A stretch of DNA of 64,000 bases from Pseudomonas fluorescens (GTDB lineage Bacteria > Pseudomonadota > Gammaproteobacteria > Pseudomonadales > Pseudomonadaceae). Below, one piece after another: positions 8,626 through 18,277 of the stretch. A model generated the notes under the pieces. That model was not told the DNA's origin, made no database searches, and was given only the letters and a program-made list of their open reading frames with translations. Each line of letters begins with the position of its first letter. Within the stretch, counting starts at the first letter, position 1. Made by a program: the position numbers and the translations under genes. The stretch lies in the NCBI RefSeq assembly GCF_001307275.1, contig NZ_CP012831.1, positions 2,596,501 to 2,660,500 on the forward strand. The letters run 5' to 3'.

Positions 8626-8638
8626 GTAACATAATAAC
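8626..8638. promoter_or_regulatory. Candidate Zur box in the znuA/zur gap
   Basis: GTAACATAATAAC (reverse complement GTTATTATGTTAC) lies in the 66-base gap between the divergent znuA and zur starts. It resembles the gammaproteobacterial Zur operator (GTTATnnTATAAC-like). Here it could repress both transcripts when zinc is sufficient. This is motif resemblance only. Confidence 0.6.
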
Positions 8639-8664
8639 GTCTCTCACTAAACTCGTCGCTGCCC

Positions 8665-9147
8665 ATGCCTATTACGCCCCTTGCCAGTCGTCCCCACGAT
8701 CACTCCCACTGCGTGCACACCGCGCTGTCCGAGGCCGACGCCATCTGCGCGCGCCAAGGGTTGCGCCTGACCGCCCTGCGTCGGCGCGTGCTGGAATTGG
8801 TCTGGCAAAGCCACAAGCCGCTGGGCGCCTACGACATCCTGGCCGTGCTCAGCGAACAGGACGGCCGCCGTGCCGCGCCGCCAACGGTCTATCGGGCGCT
8901 GGATTTCCTCTTGGAAAACGGCCTGGTGCATCGCATTTCGTCGCTGAACGCCTTCGTCGGCTGCAACCATCCGGAGCACGCCCACCAAGGCCAGTTCCTG
9001 ATCTGCCGCGAATGCCACGCCGCCATCGAGCTGGAACAGAAGTCCATCAGCGATGCCATTATCGCCAGCGCCCAGGAGGTCGGCTTCGTGGTCGACACCC
9101 AGACCGTCGAGGTGGTCGGTCTCTGCTCCGGCTGCCAGGGGGCCTGA
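8665..9147 (+). CDS. zur: Zinc uptake regulator Zur (Fur family)
   Basis: This is a zinc-sensing repressor of zinc uptake (Np20 in P. aeruginosa). The 160-residue product has the winged-helix DNA-binding domain ([28 protein letters not shown], recognition helix [21 protein letters not shown]) and the C-terminal metal sites: [18 protein letters not shown] for regulation and the terminal CSGC pair. The stop overlaps the znuC start (TGATG), so zur-znuC-znuB form one operon. Probably autoregulated through the adjacent box. Confidence 0.95.
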   Translation: MPITPLASRPHDHSHCVHTALSEADAICARQGLRLTALRRRVLELVWQSHKPLGAYDILAVLSEQDGRRAAPPTVYRALDFLLENGLVHRISSLNAFVGCNHPEHAHQGQFLICRECHAAIELEQKSISDAIIASAQEVGFVVDTQTVEVVGLCSGCQGA

Positions 9148-9929
9148 TGAGCAATGCGTTGATCCGTCTCGAGCAGGTGGCCGTGACGTTCGCCGGGCAG
9201 AACGTGCTGGACAACATTCACCTGAGCGTCGAGCCGGGGCAGATCGTGACCCTGATCGGCCCCAATGGCGCCGGCAAGACCACCCTGGTGCGCGCCGTGT
9301 TGGGTTTGCTCAAGCCCGACAGCGGCAGCGTCTGGCGCAAGCCCAGGTTGCGCGTCGGCTACATGCCGCAAAAACTTCACGTCGATCCGACGCTGCCGCT
9401 GTCCGTGCTGCGCTTCCTGCGCCTGGTGCCGGGCGTGGACCGCGCACGGGCCTTGGCCGCGCTCAACGAAGTCGGTGCCGAACAGGTGATCGACAGCCCG
9501 GTGCAAAGTGTCTCCGGGGGCGAGATGCAACGCGTGCTGCTGGCCCGCGCCCTGCTGCGCGAGCCTGAACTGTTGGTGCTCGACGAGCCGGTACAAGGCG
9601 TCGATGTGGCGGGGCAGGCCGAGCTGTACAGCCTGATCACCCGCCTGCGCGACCGTCACGGCTGCGGCGTGCTGATGGTGTCCCACGACCTGCACCTGGT
9701 GATGAGCACCACCGACCAGGTGGTCTGCCTCAACCGCCACGTCTGCTGTTCCGGGCACCCTGAGCAGGTCAGTGGCGATCCGGCCTTTGTCGAGCTGTTC
9801 GGAAAAAACGCACAAAGCCTGGCGATTTATCACCACCACCATGACCACGCCCATGACCTGCATGGCTCGGTGGTCAGCGCCCCTTCCGCTTCCAATCATG
9901 TTCATGGAGATGGCTGCAAGCATGGCTGA
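9147..9929 (+). CDS. znuC: Zinc ABC transporter, ATP-binding protein ZnuC
   Basis: This is the cytoplasmic ATPase of the zinc importer. The 260-residue product has Walker [10 protein letters not shown] (residues 38-46), signature [17 protein letters not shown], Walker B LLVLDEP and the H-loop MVSHDLH. The C-terminus is His-rich ([10 protein letters not shown]), as in other ZnuC proteins. The start ATG overlaps the zur stop by one base. The upstream-extended open frame (from 9012) is within zur and was not used. Confidence 0.95.
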   Translation: MSNALIRLEQVAVTFAGQNVLDNIHLSVEPGQIVTLIGPNGAGKTTLVRAVLGLLKPDSGSVWRKPRLRVGYMPQKLHVDPTLPLSVLRFLRLVPGVDRARALAALNEVGAEQVIDSPVQSVSGGEMQRVLLARALLREPELLVLDEPVQGVDVAGQAELYSLITRLRDRHGCGVLMVSHDLHLVMSTTDQVVCLNRHVCCSGHPEQVSGDPAFVELFGKNAQSLAIYHHHHDHAHDLHGSVVSAPSASNHVHGDGCKHG

Positions 9930-10710
9930 TTTTCTGTTGTACGCCCTGCTCGCAGGCCTGGCACTCGCCCTGGTCGCCGGCCCCCTGGGTTCGTTCGTGG
10001 TCTGGCGGCGCATGGCCTATTTCGGCGACACCTTGTCCCACGCCGCCTTGCTCGGCGTGGCCCTGGGGTTTCTGCTGGATGTCAGCCCGGCGGTAGCAGT
10101 GACCGTTGGTTGCCTGTTGCTGGCGGTGGTCCTGGTGACCCTGCAACACCGCCAGCCGCTGGCGTCCGACACGTTGCTGGGCATCCTCGCGCCGAGCACC
10201 TTGTCCCTCGGGCTGGTGGTGCTGAGCTTCATGCATGACGTGCGCATCGACCTGATGGCCTATCTGTTCGGCGACCTGCTGGCGATCAGTCCGACGGACC
10301 TGTCGTGGATCCTGGGCGGTAGCGCGGCGGTGCTGCTGTTGCTGGTGGCGCTCTGGCGACCATTGCTGGCCGTCACCGTGCACGAAGAGCTGGCCCGGGT
10401 CGAAGGCTTGCCTGTACTGGGTTTGCGACTGGCGCTGATGCTGCTGATTGCGGTGGTCATCGCCGTGGCGATGAAAATCGTCGGTGTGTTGCTGATTACG
10501 TCATTGCTGATCATCCCGGCGGCTGCGGCACAGCGTCACGCCCGCTCGCCCGAGCAGATGGCGCTCGGCGCGAGCCTGCTGGGCATGCTCGCGGTGTGTG
10601 GCGGCCTGGCGCTTTCCTGGTTCAAGGACACCCCGGCCGGCCCGTCGATCGTGGTCAGCGCCGCGGCGTTGTTTCTGCTGAGTTTTGTCCTGCCTCGTCG
10701 AGGGGTGTAG
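9922..10710 (+). CDS. znuB: Zinc ABC transporter, permease ZnuB
   Basis: This inner-membrane permease of the zinc importer has 262 residues and 7-8 hydrophobic helices, beginning [20 protein letters not shown]. It contains the family segments [27 protein letters not shown] and [19 protein letters not shown]. The start overlaps the znuC end by 8 bases. An earlier in-frame ATG at 9772 lies inside znuC and was rejected. Confidence 0.95.
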   Translation: MADFLLYALLAGLALALVAGPLGSFVVWRRMAYFGDTLSHAALLGVALGFLLDVSPAVAVTVGCLLLAVVLVTLQHRQPLASDTLLGILAPSTLSLGLVVLSFMHDVRIDLMAYLFGDLLAISPTDLSWILGGSAAVLLLLVALWRPLLAVTVHEELARVEGLPVLGLRLALMLLIAVVIAVAMKIVGVLLITSLLIIPAAAAQRHARSPEQMALGASLLGMLAVCGGLALSWFKDTPAGPSIVVSAAALFLLSFVLPRRGV

Positions 10711-10747
10711 ACTTGCTCGCTTTTTGCGCAAATAGAGAGTCGCAGGA

Positions 10748-11461
10748 ATGAAGCCGTTCGCCTCCCGTTATCTGCTCCTTGTCGCATTTTCCCTGCTGCT
10801 GGGCGCTTGCCAGAGTACACCGCCGGTCACCCAGGCTCCCGATACGCGGGGCCCGGCCATCGCGCAGCTCGAGCAAAGCCTGGCCAGCAATGAGCTGGCC
10901 ACCGCTGAAGACCAGCTGGCCGCCTTGCAAGCCCAGTCGCCCGAAGACCGGTCGCTGGAACCCTACCAGCGGCAATTGGCCGAGGCGTATTTGCGCCGCA
11001 GCCAGATCGACTTGCAAAAAGGCGACGTAAACGCCGCCGCCACCGCCCTGAGCCGTGCCCGGGCGTTGATGCCCAAGGCCCCGGCCCTTACCGGCGAGGT
11101 CAACAGCGCCATCGCCGAAGCCCGCAAGGCCGACCTGGAAAAAGCCGAGGCCGACCTCAAGGCCGCCGAAGCCAAACCGGTCGCCAAGGTGATCGACCCG
11201 AGCGCCCCCAGCACCACGGTTGCGCTCAACCTCGCCGATATACAGCAAATGCGTCGGCAACTGGATGCCATTGCCGCGGATGTGGTGAATTACCAGTGCG
11301 ACGTAAGCATTCAGGCGCCGCGCACCGATGATTATCCGTGGTTGGCGACGTTGCTGACCAAGCGGGTCAAGAAACTTGATCCCGGGTTTGATCTGAAGCT
11401 GCAGAAGCAGATTGTGCGCAGTGTGCCGGCGCAGATCGTGCTGACTCCGCGCAAACCCTAA
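10748..11461 (+). CDS. Lipoprotein with helical repeats (PA5502-like)
   Basis: The product has 237 residues with a lipoprotein signal (MKPFASRYLLLVAFSLLLGAC, lipobox LGAC at about residue 21). An alpha-helical Ala/Glu/Gln-rich region follows (ELATAEDQLAALQAQSPEDRSLEPYQRQLAEAYLRR…), resembling TPR-like or coiled-coil repeats to about residue 150. The C-terminal part has IQQMRRQLDAIAADVVNYQCDV. Its function is not known. In pseudomonads it follows znuB; the gap here is 37 bases, so it may be read from the zinc operon. Confidence 0.8.
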   Translation: MKPFASRYLLLVAFSLLLGACQSTPPVTQAPDTRGPAIAQLEQSLASNELATAEDQLAALQAQSPEDRSLEPYQRQLAEAYLRRSQIDLQKGDVNAAATALSRARALMPKAPALTGEVNSAIAEARKADLEKAEADLKAAEAKPVAKVIDPSAPSTTVALNLADIQQMRRQLDAIAADVVNYQCDVSIQAPRTDDYPWLATLLTKRVKKLDPGFDLKLQKQIVRSVPAQIVLTPRKP

Positions 11462-11467
11462 AAGCAC

Positions 11468-11595
11468 CGCGGGCAAGCCTTGCTCCCACAGGGCAATTCC
11501 CACAGCTCAATGTGTTCCCTGTGAGAGCTGCCCCCATAGGTCAATATCTTCCCTGTGAGAACTGATCTGTGGGAGCAAGGCTTGCCCGCGATAGC
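11468..11595. repeat. REP doublet, GCGGGCAAGCCTTGCTCCCAC type
   Basis: CGCGGGCAAGCCTTGCTCCC at 11468 is inverted as GGGAGCAAGGCTTGCCCGCG ending near 11591. Between them are two imperfect direct copies of a TTCCCTGTGAGA segment (about 11515 and 11549). It lies between the lipoprotein gene and the 3' end of katE. Confidence 0.8.
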
Positions 11596-11630
11596 GTCCG
11601 ATCAAGCAACCAAGCTCTTTCAGACACTCA

Positions 11631-13769
11631 TCAAGCCGGAATCGCCTTCGCCTTAGGCTCCCGCGCCCACACCCGATGCTGGGCAATCGCGTCGAAGAAC
11701 GCCTGGAACTTGCCAGCATCCACGTCAGGAATCAGCCCCGCATCCGCCTCCAGTTTCAACAACACCAGCAACTGCCGCGCTTCGCCATTCAGAGCGATGG
11801 CCTTGAGGTGCTTATAGGCTTCCAGCAAGTAATGCAGGGCCACGCCGTCGGTACTCAAGGCCTTGATCGACTCCGCGCCACCCGGCACGAACACCGCATC
11901 AAAGGCAATAGACGGCAACCCTTCCATGGACGCATCCACCGGTAGCGTTTTCCCATCAGCGGTGGTCACTGGCGCAGAAGTCGGCCCCAGCACCTTGGCG
12001 TGGGCGCCCTTCGCTTTCAAAGCCTTCTTGAGCGCATCGATGATCGCCCCATCGACGCCGTTAGCCACCAGCACGGCCACTTTTCGCGTCTTGATGTCCC
12101 CAGACAGCAGGTTCGCCTGACTCAAGGCCGGGGATTGCTTCAGCGAGGGTTTCGGCACATCGACGGTGCCGGCGGTGGGGGCGGGCAGGCCCAGGTTTTT
12201 CGCCACCCGCGCGGCCAGTTCCAGATCGATGTTGGCCAGGATCTCGTTGACCTGCCGCGCCCGGATGAACTCACGCTCTACCTTGCCCAGCTCGAAGCTG
12301 TAGGCCGCGATGATGTGCTCTTGCTCGTGGGCGCTCATGCTCTTGTAGAACAAGCGCGCCTGGGAGAAATGGTCGGAGAACGACTCACTGCGCTGGCGGA
12401 TCTTGTAGGCATCGATGCGCTCTGGATAACTTTCGAAGCCGCCATCTTCCGGGCCAGGTGGGGTTTCCTTCGGCCAGCCACCATCGATGGAGTTCGGCTC
12501 GTAGGAGGTGCGGCCCTTGTCGATGGTGGTGCGGTGCATCGCATCGCGCTGACCGTTGTGCACAGGCGTGATGGCACGGTTGATCGGCAGCTCATGAAAA
12601 TTCGGCCCACCGAGTCGGCTGATCTGCGTATCGGTGTAGGAAAACAGCCGACCTTGCAGCAATGGGTCGTTGGAAAAGTCGATGCCCGGCACGATATGCC
12701 CGGGGCAGAAGGCAACCTGCTCGACTTCGGCGAAGAAGTTGTCCGGGTTACGGTTCAACACCATCTTGCCCAGGGGTGTGATGGGCACCAGCTCTTCAGG
12801 GATGATCTTGGTCGGGTCGAGCAGGTCGAAGTCGAACTTATGCTCGTCTTCCTCGGCAACGATCTGCACGCCGAACTCCCATTCCGGGTAGTCGCCCATC
12901 TCGATCGACTCCCAGAGATCGCGACGGTGGTAGTCCGTATCCTTGCCGGCCAGCTTCTGGGCTTCGTCCCAAACCAACGAGCAGGTACCGACTGTTGGCC
13001 GCCAATGGAATTTGACGAAGCTGCTTTTGCCTTCGGCGTTGATCATGCGAAAGGTGTGCACACCGAAGCCCTGCATGCTCCGCAGGCTTTTAGGAATGGC
13101 CCGGTCGGACATCGCCCAGATCACCATGTGCGCCGATTCCGGCACCAGCGAGACGAAATCCCAAAACGTGTCGTGGGCTGAACCGCCCGTAGGGATTTCA
13201 TTGTGGGGTTCGGGCTTCACCGCGTGGACGAAGTCGGGAAACTTGATCGCATCCTGGATGAAAAATACCGGCATGTTGTTGCCCACCAGGTCGAAGTTGC
13301 CCTCATCGGTGAAGAACTTGACCGCAAAGCCACGAACGTCCCGCACGGTGTCGCCGGAACCCCGTGGACCTTGCACGGTGGAAAAACGCACGAACACCGG
13401 GGTTTTCTTGCTCGGGTCCTGTAGGAAACCAGCCTTGGTCAGCGCCGAATGCGCTTCATAGCTCTGGAGGTAGCCATGGGCGCCGGTCCCACGGGCGTGA
13501 ACGATGCGTTCCGGGATGCGTTCATGGTCAAAATGCGTGATTTTTTCACGCATGATGAAGTCTTCCAGCAGCGACGGGCCCCGGGCGCCGACCCGGAGGG
13601 TGTTCTGGTTATCGGCGATCTTCACACCCTGATTGGTGCGCAACGCCTGTTCGGTGGCATCGGAGCGGAACTGTTCCAGGCTTTCGAGCTTGGCGTTGGT
13701 GTTGCCGCGATCCAGGGTGTCGGTCCCGGCCAGTTGGCTCTTGTTGGCCGTGGGTTTTTTGGTACTCAT
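11631..13769 (-). CDS. katE: Large-subunit catalase HPII-type
   Basis: This enzyme breaks down hydrogen peroxide. The 712-residue product (start [11 protein letters not shown] at 13769) has the N-terminal extension, the haem catalase core with [17 protein letters not shown] (catalytic His), [21 protein letters not shown], the proximal-Tyr motif RLFSYTDTQ, and the C-terminal DJ-1/PfpI-like flavodoxin domain ([18 protein letters not shown] onward, about 575-712) that defines clade-2 catalases. The open frame extends upstream to 13940 but lacks homology. In P. aeruginosa katE is elsewhere in the genome, so its place between the znu and met clusters is a lineage feature. Confidence 0.95.
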   Translation of the reverse strand: MSTKKPTANKSQLAGTDTLDRGNTNAKLESLEQFRSDATEQALRTNQGVKIADNQNTLRVGARGPSLLEDFIMREKITHFDHERIPERIVHARGTGAHGYLQSYEAHSALTKAGFLQDPSKKTPVFVRFSTVQGPRGSGDTVRDVRGFAVKFFTDEGNFDLVGNNMPVFFIQDAIKFPDFVHAVKPEPHNEIPTGGSAHDTFWDFVSLVPESAHMVIWAMSDRAIPKSLRSMQGFGVHTFRMINAEGKSSFVKFHWRPTVGTCSLVWDEAQKLAGKDTDYHRRDLWESIEMGDYPEWEFGVQIVAEEDEHKFDFDLLDPTKIIPEELVPITPLGKMVLNRNPDNFFAEVEQVAFCPGHIVPGIDFSNDPLLQGRLFSYTDTQISRLGGPNFHELPINRAITPVHNGQRDAMHRTTIDKGRTSYEPNSIDGGWPKETPPGPEDGGFESYPERIDAYKIRQRSESFSDHFSQARLFYKSMSAHEQEHIIAAYSFELGKVEREFIRARQVNEILANIDLELAARVAKNLGLPAPTAGTVDVPKPSLKQSPALSQANLLSGDIKTRKVAVLVANGVDGAIIDALKKALKAKGAHAKVLGPTSAPVTTADGKTLPVDASMEGLPSIAFDAVFVPGGAESIKALSTDGVALHYLLEAYKHLKAIALNGEARQLLVLLKLEADAGLIPDVDAGKFQAFFDAIAQHRVWAREPKAKAIPA

Positions 13770-14031
13770 CAGGCATAACTCCTCTTTGCGATCCCGGAGG
13801 CCAGGACTCTTGAGTTCGATACCGCAGGTTCCGTACCCGGGCATTTTCGAGTGGCTTAATGAGTGACCCATGCCGTTTGGCCGTGTTCCTTTTTTATGGC
13901 CTTTGATCGCGTTATTGCCAAATGACTGGTCTGATCGCAAATAAATGCTAAGAACCTCTATACGGACAGGCTAAAATGCGCGCCCGGCTAACCGCTGATC
14001 CTTTTCCAACGCGCCCCACAAGGTTCGCTAC

Positions 14032-15039
14032 GTGATCGAGTTTCAAGACGTCCATAAAACCTACCGGGTCGCCGGTAGGGATATCCCCGCCCTGCATCCG
14101 ACCAGTCTGACGATTGAGAACGGCCAGGTCTTCGGCCTGATTGGCCATTCCGGTGCGGGAAAAAGTACCCTGCTGCGCCTGATCAATCGCCTGGAAGACT
14201 CCACTGGCGGCAAGATCATCGTCGACGGCGAAGAAGTCACCGCCCTGGACGCCAGCGGTCTGCGCCGCTTCCGCCAGCAAGTCGGGATGATCTTCCAGCA
14301 CTTCAACCTGCTGGCGTCCAAGACCGTGGCCGACAACGTGGCGCTGCCACTGACGCTGGCGGGTGAATTGTCCCGCAGCGAAATCGACCAGCGCGTCGCC
14401 GAGTTGCTCGCCCGCGTCGGCTTGTCCGACCACGCCAAGAAGTACCCGGCGCAATTGTCCGGCGGCCAGAAGCAGCGCGTCGGCATCGCCCGCGCCCTGG
14501 CGACCAAACCCAAGATCCTGCTGTGCGACGAGGCCACCAGCGCCCTCGACCCGCAGACCACCGCCTCGGTCCTGCAACTGCTGGCGGAAATCAACCGCGA
14601 GCTGAAACTGACCATCGTACTGATCACCCATGAAATGGACGTGATCCGCCGTGTTTGCGATCAAGTGGCGGTGATGGACGCCGGTGTGATCGTCGAGCAA
14701 GGCCCGGTGGCCGAGGTGTTCCTGCACCCCAAGCACCCGACCACCAAGCGTTTCGTCCAGGAGGACGAGCAGATCGACGAAAGCGAACAGCGCGACGATT
14801 TTGCCCACGTGCCCGGACGCATCGTGCGTCTGACGTTCCAGGGCGACGCGACCTACGCGCCATTGCTCGGCACCGTCGCCCGGGAAACCGGTGTGGACTA
14901 CAGCATCCTGGCCGGTCGTATCGACCGCATCAAAGACACCCCCTACGGGCAACTGACCCTCGCCATCACCGGCGGTGACATGGAGGCGGCGTTCGCCCGC
15001 TTCACCGCGGCCGATGTCCACATGGAGGTGCTGCGCTAA
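14032..15039 (+). CDS. metN: Methionine ABC transporter, ATP-binding protein MetN
   Basis: This is the ATPase of the D/L-methionine importer. The 335-residue product has Walker [10 protein letters not shown] (residues 38-46), signature [16 protein letters not shown], Walker [13 protein letters not shown] and a C-terminal NIL domain (about 265-335) that binds methionine and inhibits transport. It starts with GTG ([13 protein letters not shown]). The stop overlaps the metI start (TAATG). Confidence 0.95.
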   Translation: MIEFQDVHKTYRVAGRDIPALHPTSLTIENGQVFGLIGHSGAGKSTLLRLINRLEDSTGGKIIVDGEEVTALDASGLRRFRQQVGMIFQHFNLLASKTVADNVALPLTLAGELSRSEIDQRVAELLARVGLSDHAKKYPAQLSGGQKQRVGIARALATKPKILLCDEATSALDPQTTASVLQLLAEINRELKLTIVLITHEMDVIRRVCDQVAVMDAGVIVEQGPVAEVFLHPKHPTTKRFVQEDEQIDESEQRDDFAHVPGRIVRLTFQGDATYAPLLGTVARETGVDYSILAGRIDRIKDTPYGQLTLAITGGDMEAAFARFTAADVHMEVLR

Positions 15040-15713
15040 TGGAACTGTTGAGTTCGTTCTTCTCCAACATCGACTGGCTGGAAATCTGGCTGGCCACCGG
15101 CGACACCTTCCTGATGCTGTTCGGTTCGCTGCTGTTCACCGTACTGCTCGGCTTGCCACTGGGGGTGTTGCTGTTCCTCTGCAGCCCGCGCCAGTTGCTT
15201 GAGGCCCGCGGTGTGTACGCGCTGCTGTCGCTGATCGTGAACATCCTGCGTTCGCTGCCGTTCATCATCCTGTTGATCGTGATGATCCCGTTCACGGTAT
15301 TGATCACCGGCACCTCCCTGGGCGTGGCCGGCGCGATCCCACCGCTGGTGGTCGGCGCGACACCGTTCTTCGCCCGCCTGGTGGAAACGGCCCTGCGCGA
15401 AGTCGACCGCGGCATTATCGAAGCGACCCAGGCCATGGGCGCCACCACGCGGCAGATCATCGTCAATGCCTTGCTGCCGGAAGCCCGTCCAGGCATTTTT
15501 GCAGCGATTACGGTGACAGCGATTACGCTGGTGTCCTACACGGCCATGGCCGGTGTGGTCGGCGCCGGTGGCTTGGGCGACCTGGCGATCCGCTTCGGCT
15601 ACCAGCGTTTCCAGACCGATGTGATGGTGGTCACGGTGGTGTTGCTGCTGGTGCTGGTCCAGGTGCTGCAAACCGTGGGCGACAAACTGGTTGTGCATTT
15701 CTCTAGAAAATAA
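15039..15713 (+). CDS. metI: Methionine ABC transporter, permease MetI
   Basis: The permease has 224 residues and five predicted membrane helices. It contains the EAA-type loop (EVDRGIIEATQAMGATTRQIIVNALLPEARPG) that contacts MetN. It overlaps metN by one base and precedes metQ. Confidence 0.95.
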   Translation: MELLSSFFSNIDWLEIWLATGDTFLMLFGSLLFTVLLGLPLGVLLFLCSPRQLLEARGVYALLSLIVNILRSLPFIILLIVMIPFTVLITGTSLGVAGAIPPLVVGATPFFARLVETALREVDRGIIEATQAMGATTRQIIVNALLPEARPGIFAAITVTAITLVSYTAMAGVVGAGGLGDLAIRFGYQRFQTDVMVVTVVLLLVLVQVLQTVGDKLVVHFSRK

Positions 15714-15792
15714 GGCCTCGCGGCCAATAAACCATGAGCCGGCCATTCGCTGGCAGGCGCCGAGAGCAGGCGCCTCACAAGGAGTTAGCTGA

Positions 15793-16566
15793 ATGAAAAA
15801 ACTACTGGTTGCCTTCGCTGCCGCCGCAGCGTTTTCCGCCCACGCCGCCGACACCCTGACCGTCGCCGCAACGCCGGTGCCGCACGCGGAAATCCTCGAA
15901 TTCGTCAAACCGGCCCTGGCCAAAGAAGGCGTCGACCTGAAGGTCAAGGTCTTCACCGACTACATCCAGCCGAACGTACAGGTCGCGGAAAAGCGCCTGG
16001 ACGCCAACTTCTTCCAGCACCAGCCGTACCTGGATGAGTTCAACAAGGCCAAGGGCACAAACCTGGTGAGCGTGGCCGGTGTGCACCTGGAACCCCTGGG
16101 CGCGTACTCCAGCAAGTACAAGAAGCTCGACGAACTGCCAGGCGGCGCCAACGTGGTGATCCCGAACGACGCTACCAACGGCGGCCGTGCGTTGTTGCTG
16201 CTGGCGAAGGCTGGGGTGATCAAGTTGAAGGATTCGAGCAACATCCTGTCGACCACCAAGGACATCGTTGAGAACCCGAAGGACCTGAAATTCCGTGAGC
16301 TGGAAGCGGCGACCATTCCGCGGGTACTGACCCAGGTGGATCTGGCGTTGATCAATACCAACTATGCGTTGGAGGCGAAGCTTGATCCTTCCAAGGATGC
16401 TTTGGTTATCGAAGGTAGCGACTCACCGTATGTGAACATCCTGGTGGCTCGTGAGGATGACAAGGACAGTGAGGCGATGAAGAAGCTGGTTGCTGCGCTG
16501 CATACGCCGGAAGTGAAGGCTTTTATTCTTGAGAAGTACAAAGGCGCGGTTTTGCCGGCGTTTTGA
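15793..16566 (+). CDS. metQ: Methionine-binding protein MetQ (NlpA family)
   Basis: This 257-residue periplasmic binding protein has a signal peptide MKKLLVAFAAAAAFSAHAAD. The NlpA-type domain has VAATPVPHAEILEFVKPALAKEGVDLKVKVFTDYIQPN and RPYLDEFNKAKGTNLV-like segments. No lipobox Cys follows the signal, so it is probably soluble in the periplasm. The RBS AAGGAG is strong. A GGCGCC…GGCGCC hairpin lies at about 15757-15775 in the metI-metQ gap, which may stabilise or separate the mRNA segments. Confidence 0.94.
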   Translation: MKKLLVAFAAAAAFSAHAADTLTVAATPVPHAEILEFVKPALAKEGVDLKVKVFTDYIQPNVQVAEKRLDANFFQHQPYLDEFNKAKGTNLVSVAGVHLEPLGAYSSKYKKLDELPGGANVVIPNDATNGGRALLLLAKAGVIKLKDSSNILSTTKDIVENPKDLKFRELEAATIPRVLTQVDLALINTNYALEAKLDPSKDALVIEGSDSPYVNILVAREDDKDSEAMKKLVAALHTPEVKAFILEKYKGAVLPAF

Positions 16567-16586
16567 TCTGATCGGGTGGTGAAAAA

Positions 16587-16623
16587 ACGGGGCTGCGTGG
16601 GAATGCAGGCCCGTTTTTTTTTG
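16587..16623 (+). terminator. Terminator of the metNIQ operon
   Basis: ACGGGGCTGC and GCAGGCCCGT form a stem around GTGGGAAT and are followed by a run of T. It lies 20 bases after the metQ stop. Confidence 0.85.
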
Positions 16624-16755
16624 CTCGGAAATATGCGGCGTTAAGGAAAGGCCCTCAAGATCATGGGCATCCATCAACGTGATTGACATAGCGATTGTCC
16701 CGCAACAATACTTATCCCAACGCATGAGGGGTGACTCTCGTGCCTACCTTCCGAG

Positions 16756-16785
16756 GCCCGCTTGAGAGAAATCTCTGCGGGCTTT
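16756..16785 (+). terminator. Terminator-like hairpin ahead of the DUF3800 remnant
   Basis: GCCCGC-TT-GAGA-GAAA-TCTC-T-GCGGGC forms a strong stem-loop followed by TTTCGTGTTT, 31 bases before the remnant's ATG. It could be an attenuator or the end of an upstream short transcript starting near 16690-16740. No leader peptide is obvious. Confidence 0.45.
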
Positions 16786-16815
16786 CGTGTTTCTATGGCA
16801 AGGAATCCGGTCACT

Positions 16816-17187
16816 ATGACGCATTACGTCGTGTACCTGGACAAATTCGGGCACGTCGGCCAGTACGTCTCACGTCACCATCCAAGGTACAAAACCCATC
16901 CCGCTTTCGGATTTGCTGGCCTGATTCTTCCGGCTACCGAAAGCCACTTGTTCCAAACCATCCAGTGCGCCGACTGGATCTGCGGCCTTATCGGGCGCCT
17001 GACAGCCTTGTTGGTTGCACCTGATGAATATCCGGAATTGGAACCGTTCGACAAGTATTTTTCAGATCGTATCGCCAAAGTCACAATGCCCAGCAGCGGC
17101 CTAGAACATCAGAAGACCGCTGAGGTACCCGCCGAGCGGGCCGGAGAGGCCATACCCGACGCAACTGGTGCCCTCGCAGGCAACTAA
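16816..17187 (+). pseudogene. Internally deleted DUF3800 protein remnant
   Basis: The 123-codon frame starts MTHYVVYLDKFGHVGQYVSRHHP, which resembles the start of Pseudomonas DUF3800 proteins (usually YxVYLDEFGHxGP). After LPATE (about residue 42) it jumps to HLFQTIQCADWICGLIGRL and FDKYFSDRIAKV, which resemble the family's C-terminal end. Most of the middle, roughly 150 or more residues, is missing although the frame stays open. The conserved acidic E of the DEFGH motif is K here. The tail after residue 90 is low-complexity and Ala-rich. I infer a non-functional, in-frame deletion derivative, from remembered family sequences. Confidence 0.6.
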
Positions 17188-17226
17188 TGTCCCTCATGAT
17201 TGTTGTTCCCTTGAAACAAGCACAAA

Positions 17227-17266
17227 TAAAGCAAACCCGACACGGGTGCCGGATTTGCTTTTTAAG
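17227..17266. terminator. Bidirectional terminator between DUF3800 remnant and DUF6124 gene
   Basis: AAAGCAAACCCGACACGGGT and the facing GCCGGATTTGCTTTTT form a stem with a T-run on the plus strand and a shorter one on the minus strand. It lies between two convergent genes. Confidence 0.65.
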
Positions 17267-17280
17267 AGGATGCTTACCCG

Positions 17281-17640
17281 CTATCGCGGATCAACGTTAT
17301 CCAACACCCGATTCGCTAGCAATGAACTCAATTCGATCAATTGCTGGATACCGAGAGCAATATGACGGCGGGGGCCTTCCAGGTCGAAGGCGAGGTTGCT
17401 GACCATCGCGTCGGCTGCCGCCAGGGTTTCGGTGAGGTTTGCGAGAAGGGATTCGTTGTCGGCGTTTTTTGCGACGGTGAAGAGCTGACCCGGTTGGGAC
17501 GTATCTTCTGATTTTTCCGGTTTTGGTAGCAGGTAGTAATCCAAGGCGCGATTGGTGACTTCGTCGTGCTTTTTGGCCTTGGATTTGGTGTGCGGGGAAG
17601 TACGGTCCGCCTCTGGCGGATTCGGTGTAGGTTTGAACAT
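17281..17640 (-). CDS. DUF6124 family protein
   Basis: This small cytoplasmic protein of 119 residues starts MFKPTPNPPEADRTSPHTKS. A polar N-terminal half is followed by a helical C-terminal half (LLANLTETLAAADAMVSNLAFDLEGPRRHIALGIQQLIELSSLLANRVLD). This layout, with the MxKPTPNPP start, is typical of the Pseudomonas DUF6124/DUF3077 group, whose function is unknown. No membrane segment or signal is seen. It is preceded by an unusually long, hairpin-rich leader (17641-18020), so control by RNA structure is plausible. Confidence 0.75.
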   Translation of the reverse strand: MFKPTPNPPEADRTSPHTKSKAKKHDEVTNRALDYYLLPKPEKSEDTSQPGQLFTVAKNADNESLLANLTETLAAADAMVSNLAFDLEGPRRHIALGIQQLIELSSLLANRVLDNVDPR

Positions 17641-18020
17641 GTACTAAGTCCTATAGGTGAAGCCGCAACCCTCTAGCTACTAAACAAGGGGAGGCAGCTG
17701 TACGCAGGTTAGTAGACCGGGGACTTAGCAAGCCGGCGCGCCCGAAGGCGCCCTGCGCACAACCGCCATCAAATACAGGCATGGAGACGCCTGTCTGACG
17801 GAGCTAATGCACCTACTAAATACCTCGGGCTACTAAACCCGACCACTGATGGGCAGTGGCAGGGAAACGATAGAACCCGGGGACAAGGCGCACAAGCGGG
17901 CGGATTCTGGCGTAGTTGTAGGCAAAGGCGCAAGGTTGGGTAGCCTGGTGGAAGGGTTGGGGTTGGAGGATAAACAGGTTGCGTTTATTACCTGTAGTTC
18001 GGGGATAGAGGGGTGCTTGC
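17641..18020 (-). other. Long structured 5' leader of the DUF6124 gene (candidate regulatory RNA)
   Basis: Read on the minus strand, this gap without a credible gene contains several hairpins in series: CAGGT…ACCTG (about 17993-17974), CACTGCCCATCAGTG (about 17858-17844), CGGGTTTAGTAGCCCG (17841-17826), CAGGC…GCCTG (about 17793-17776), and GGGCGCCTTCGGGCGC (about 17754-17739). Four TTTAGTAG-like motifs occur at about 17829, 17811, 17709 (inverted) and 17677. An open frame (17816-18133) overlaps it but looks like a by-product. The rest of the gap up to 18277 holds the promoter region of the divergent LprI-like gene. Function unknown. Confidence 0.5.
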
Positions 18021-18277
18021 GAATGGGCGGCGTGGCTGGTGGGGTTGGTCTGTAGGAATGTATTTGGCTGGTTTGGGGGGTAGAGGAAGTGGGGGCAGTC
18101 GCTCGGCGGGAGCGATGCAGCCTTTTTCAGCAATCACTTGCTCCCACCCCCCTATCAGCATTTGCCCATTGTTCGGGCCGAATGAACCTTAGGATCTGCT
18201 TCATTGTTCAACAACCCTCATGATAAATTCCCCGCCGCGACCTCTAATCAATAGAGGGCATTCAGGGAGAGAAGTAA

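Noticed and set aside
17816..18133. A 105-codon open frame on the minus strand inside the DUF6124 leader
   Set aside because: It has no RBS, no recognisable domain and unusual composition, and it coincides with the leader's hairpins. I treat it as a chance frame in structured RNA.
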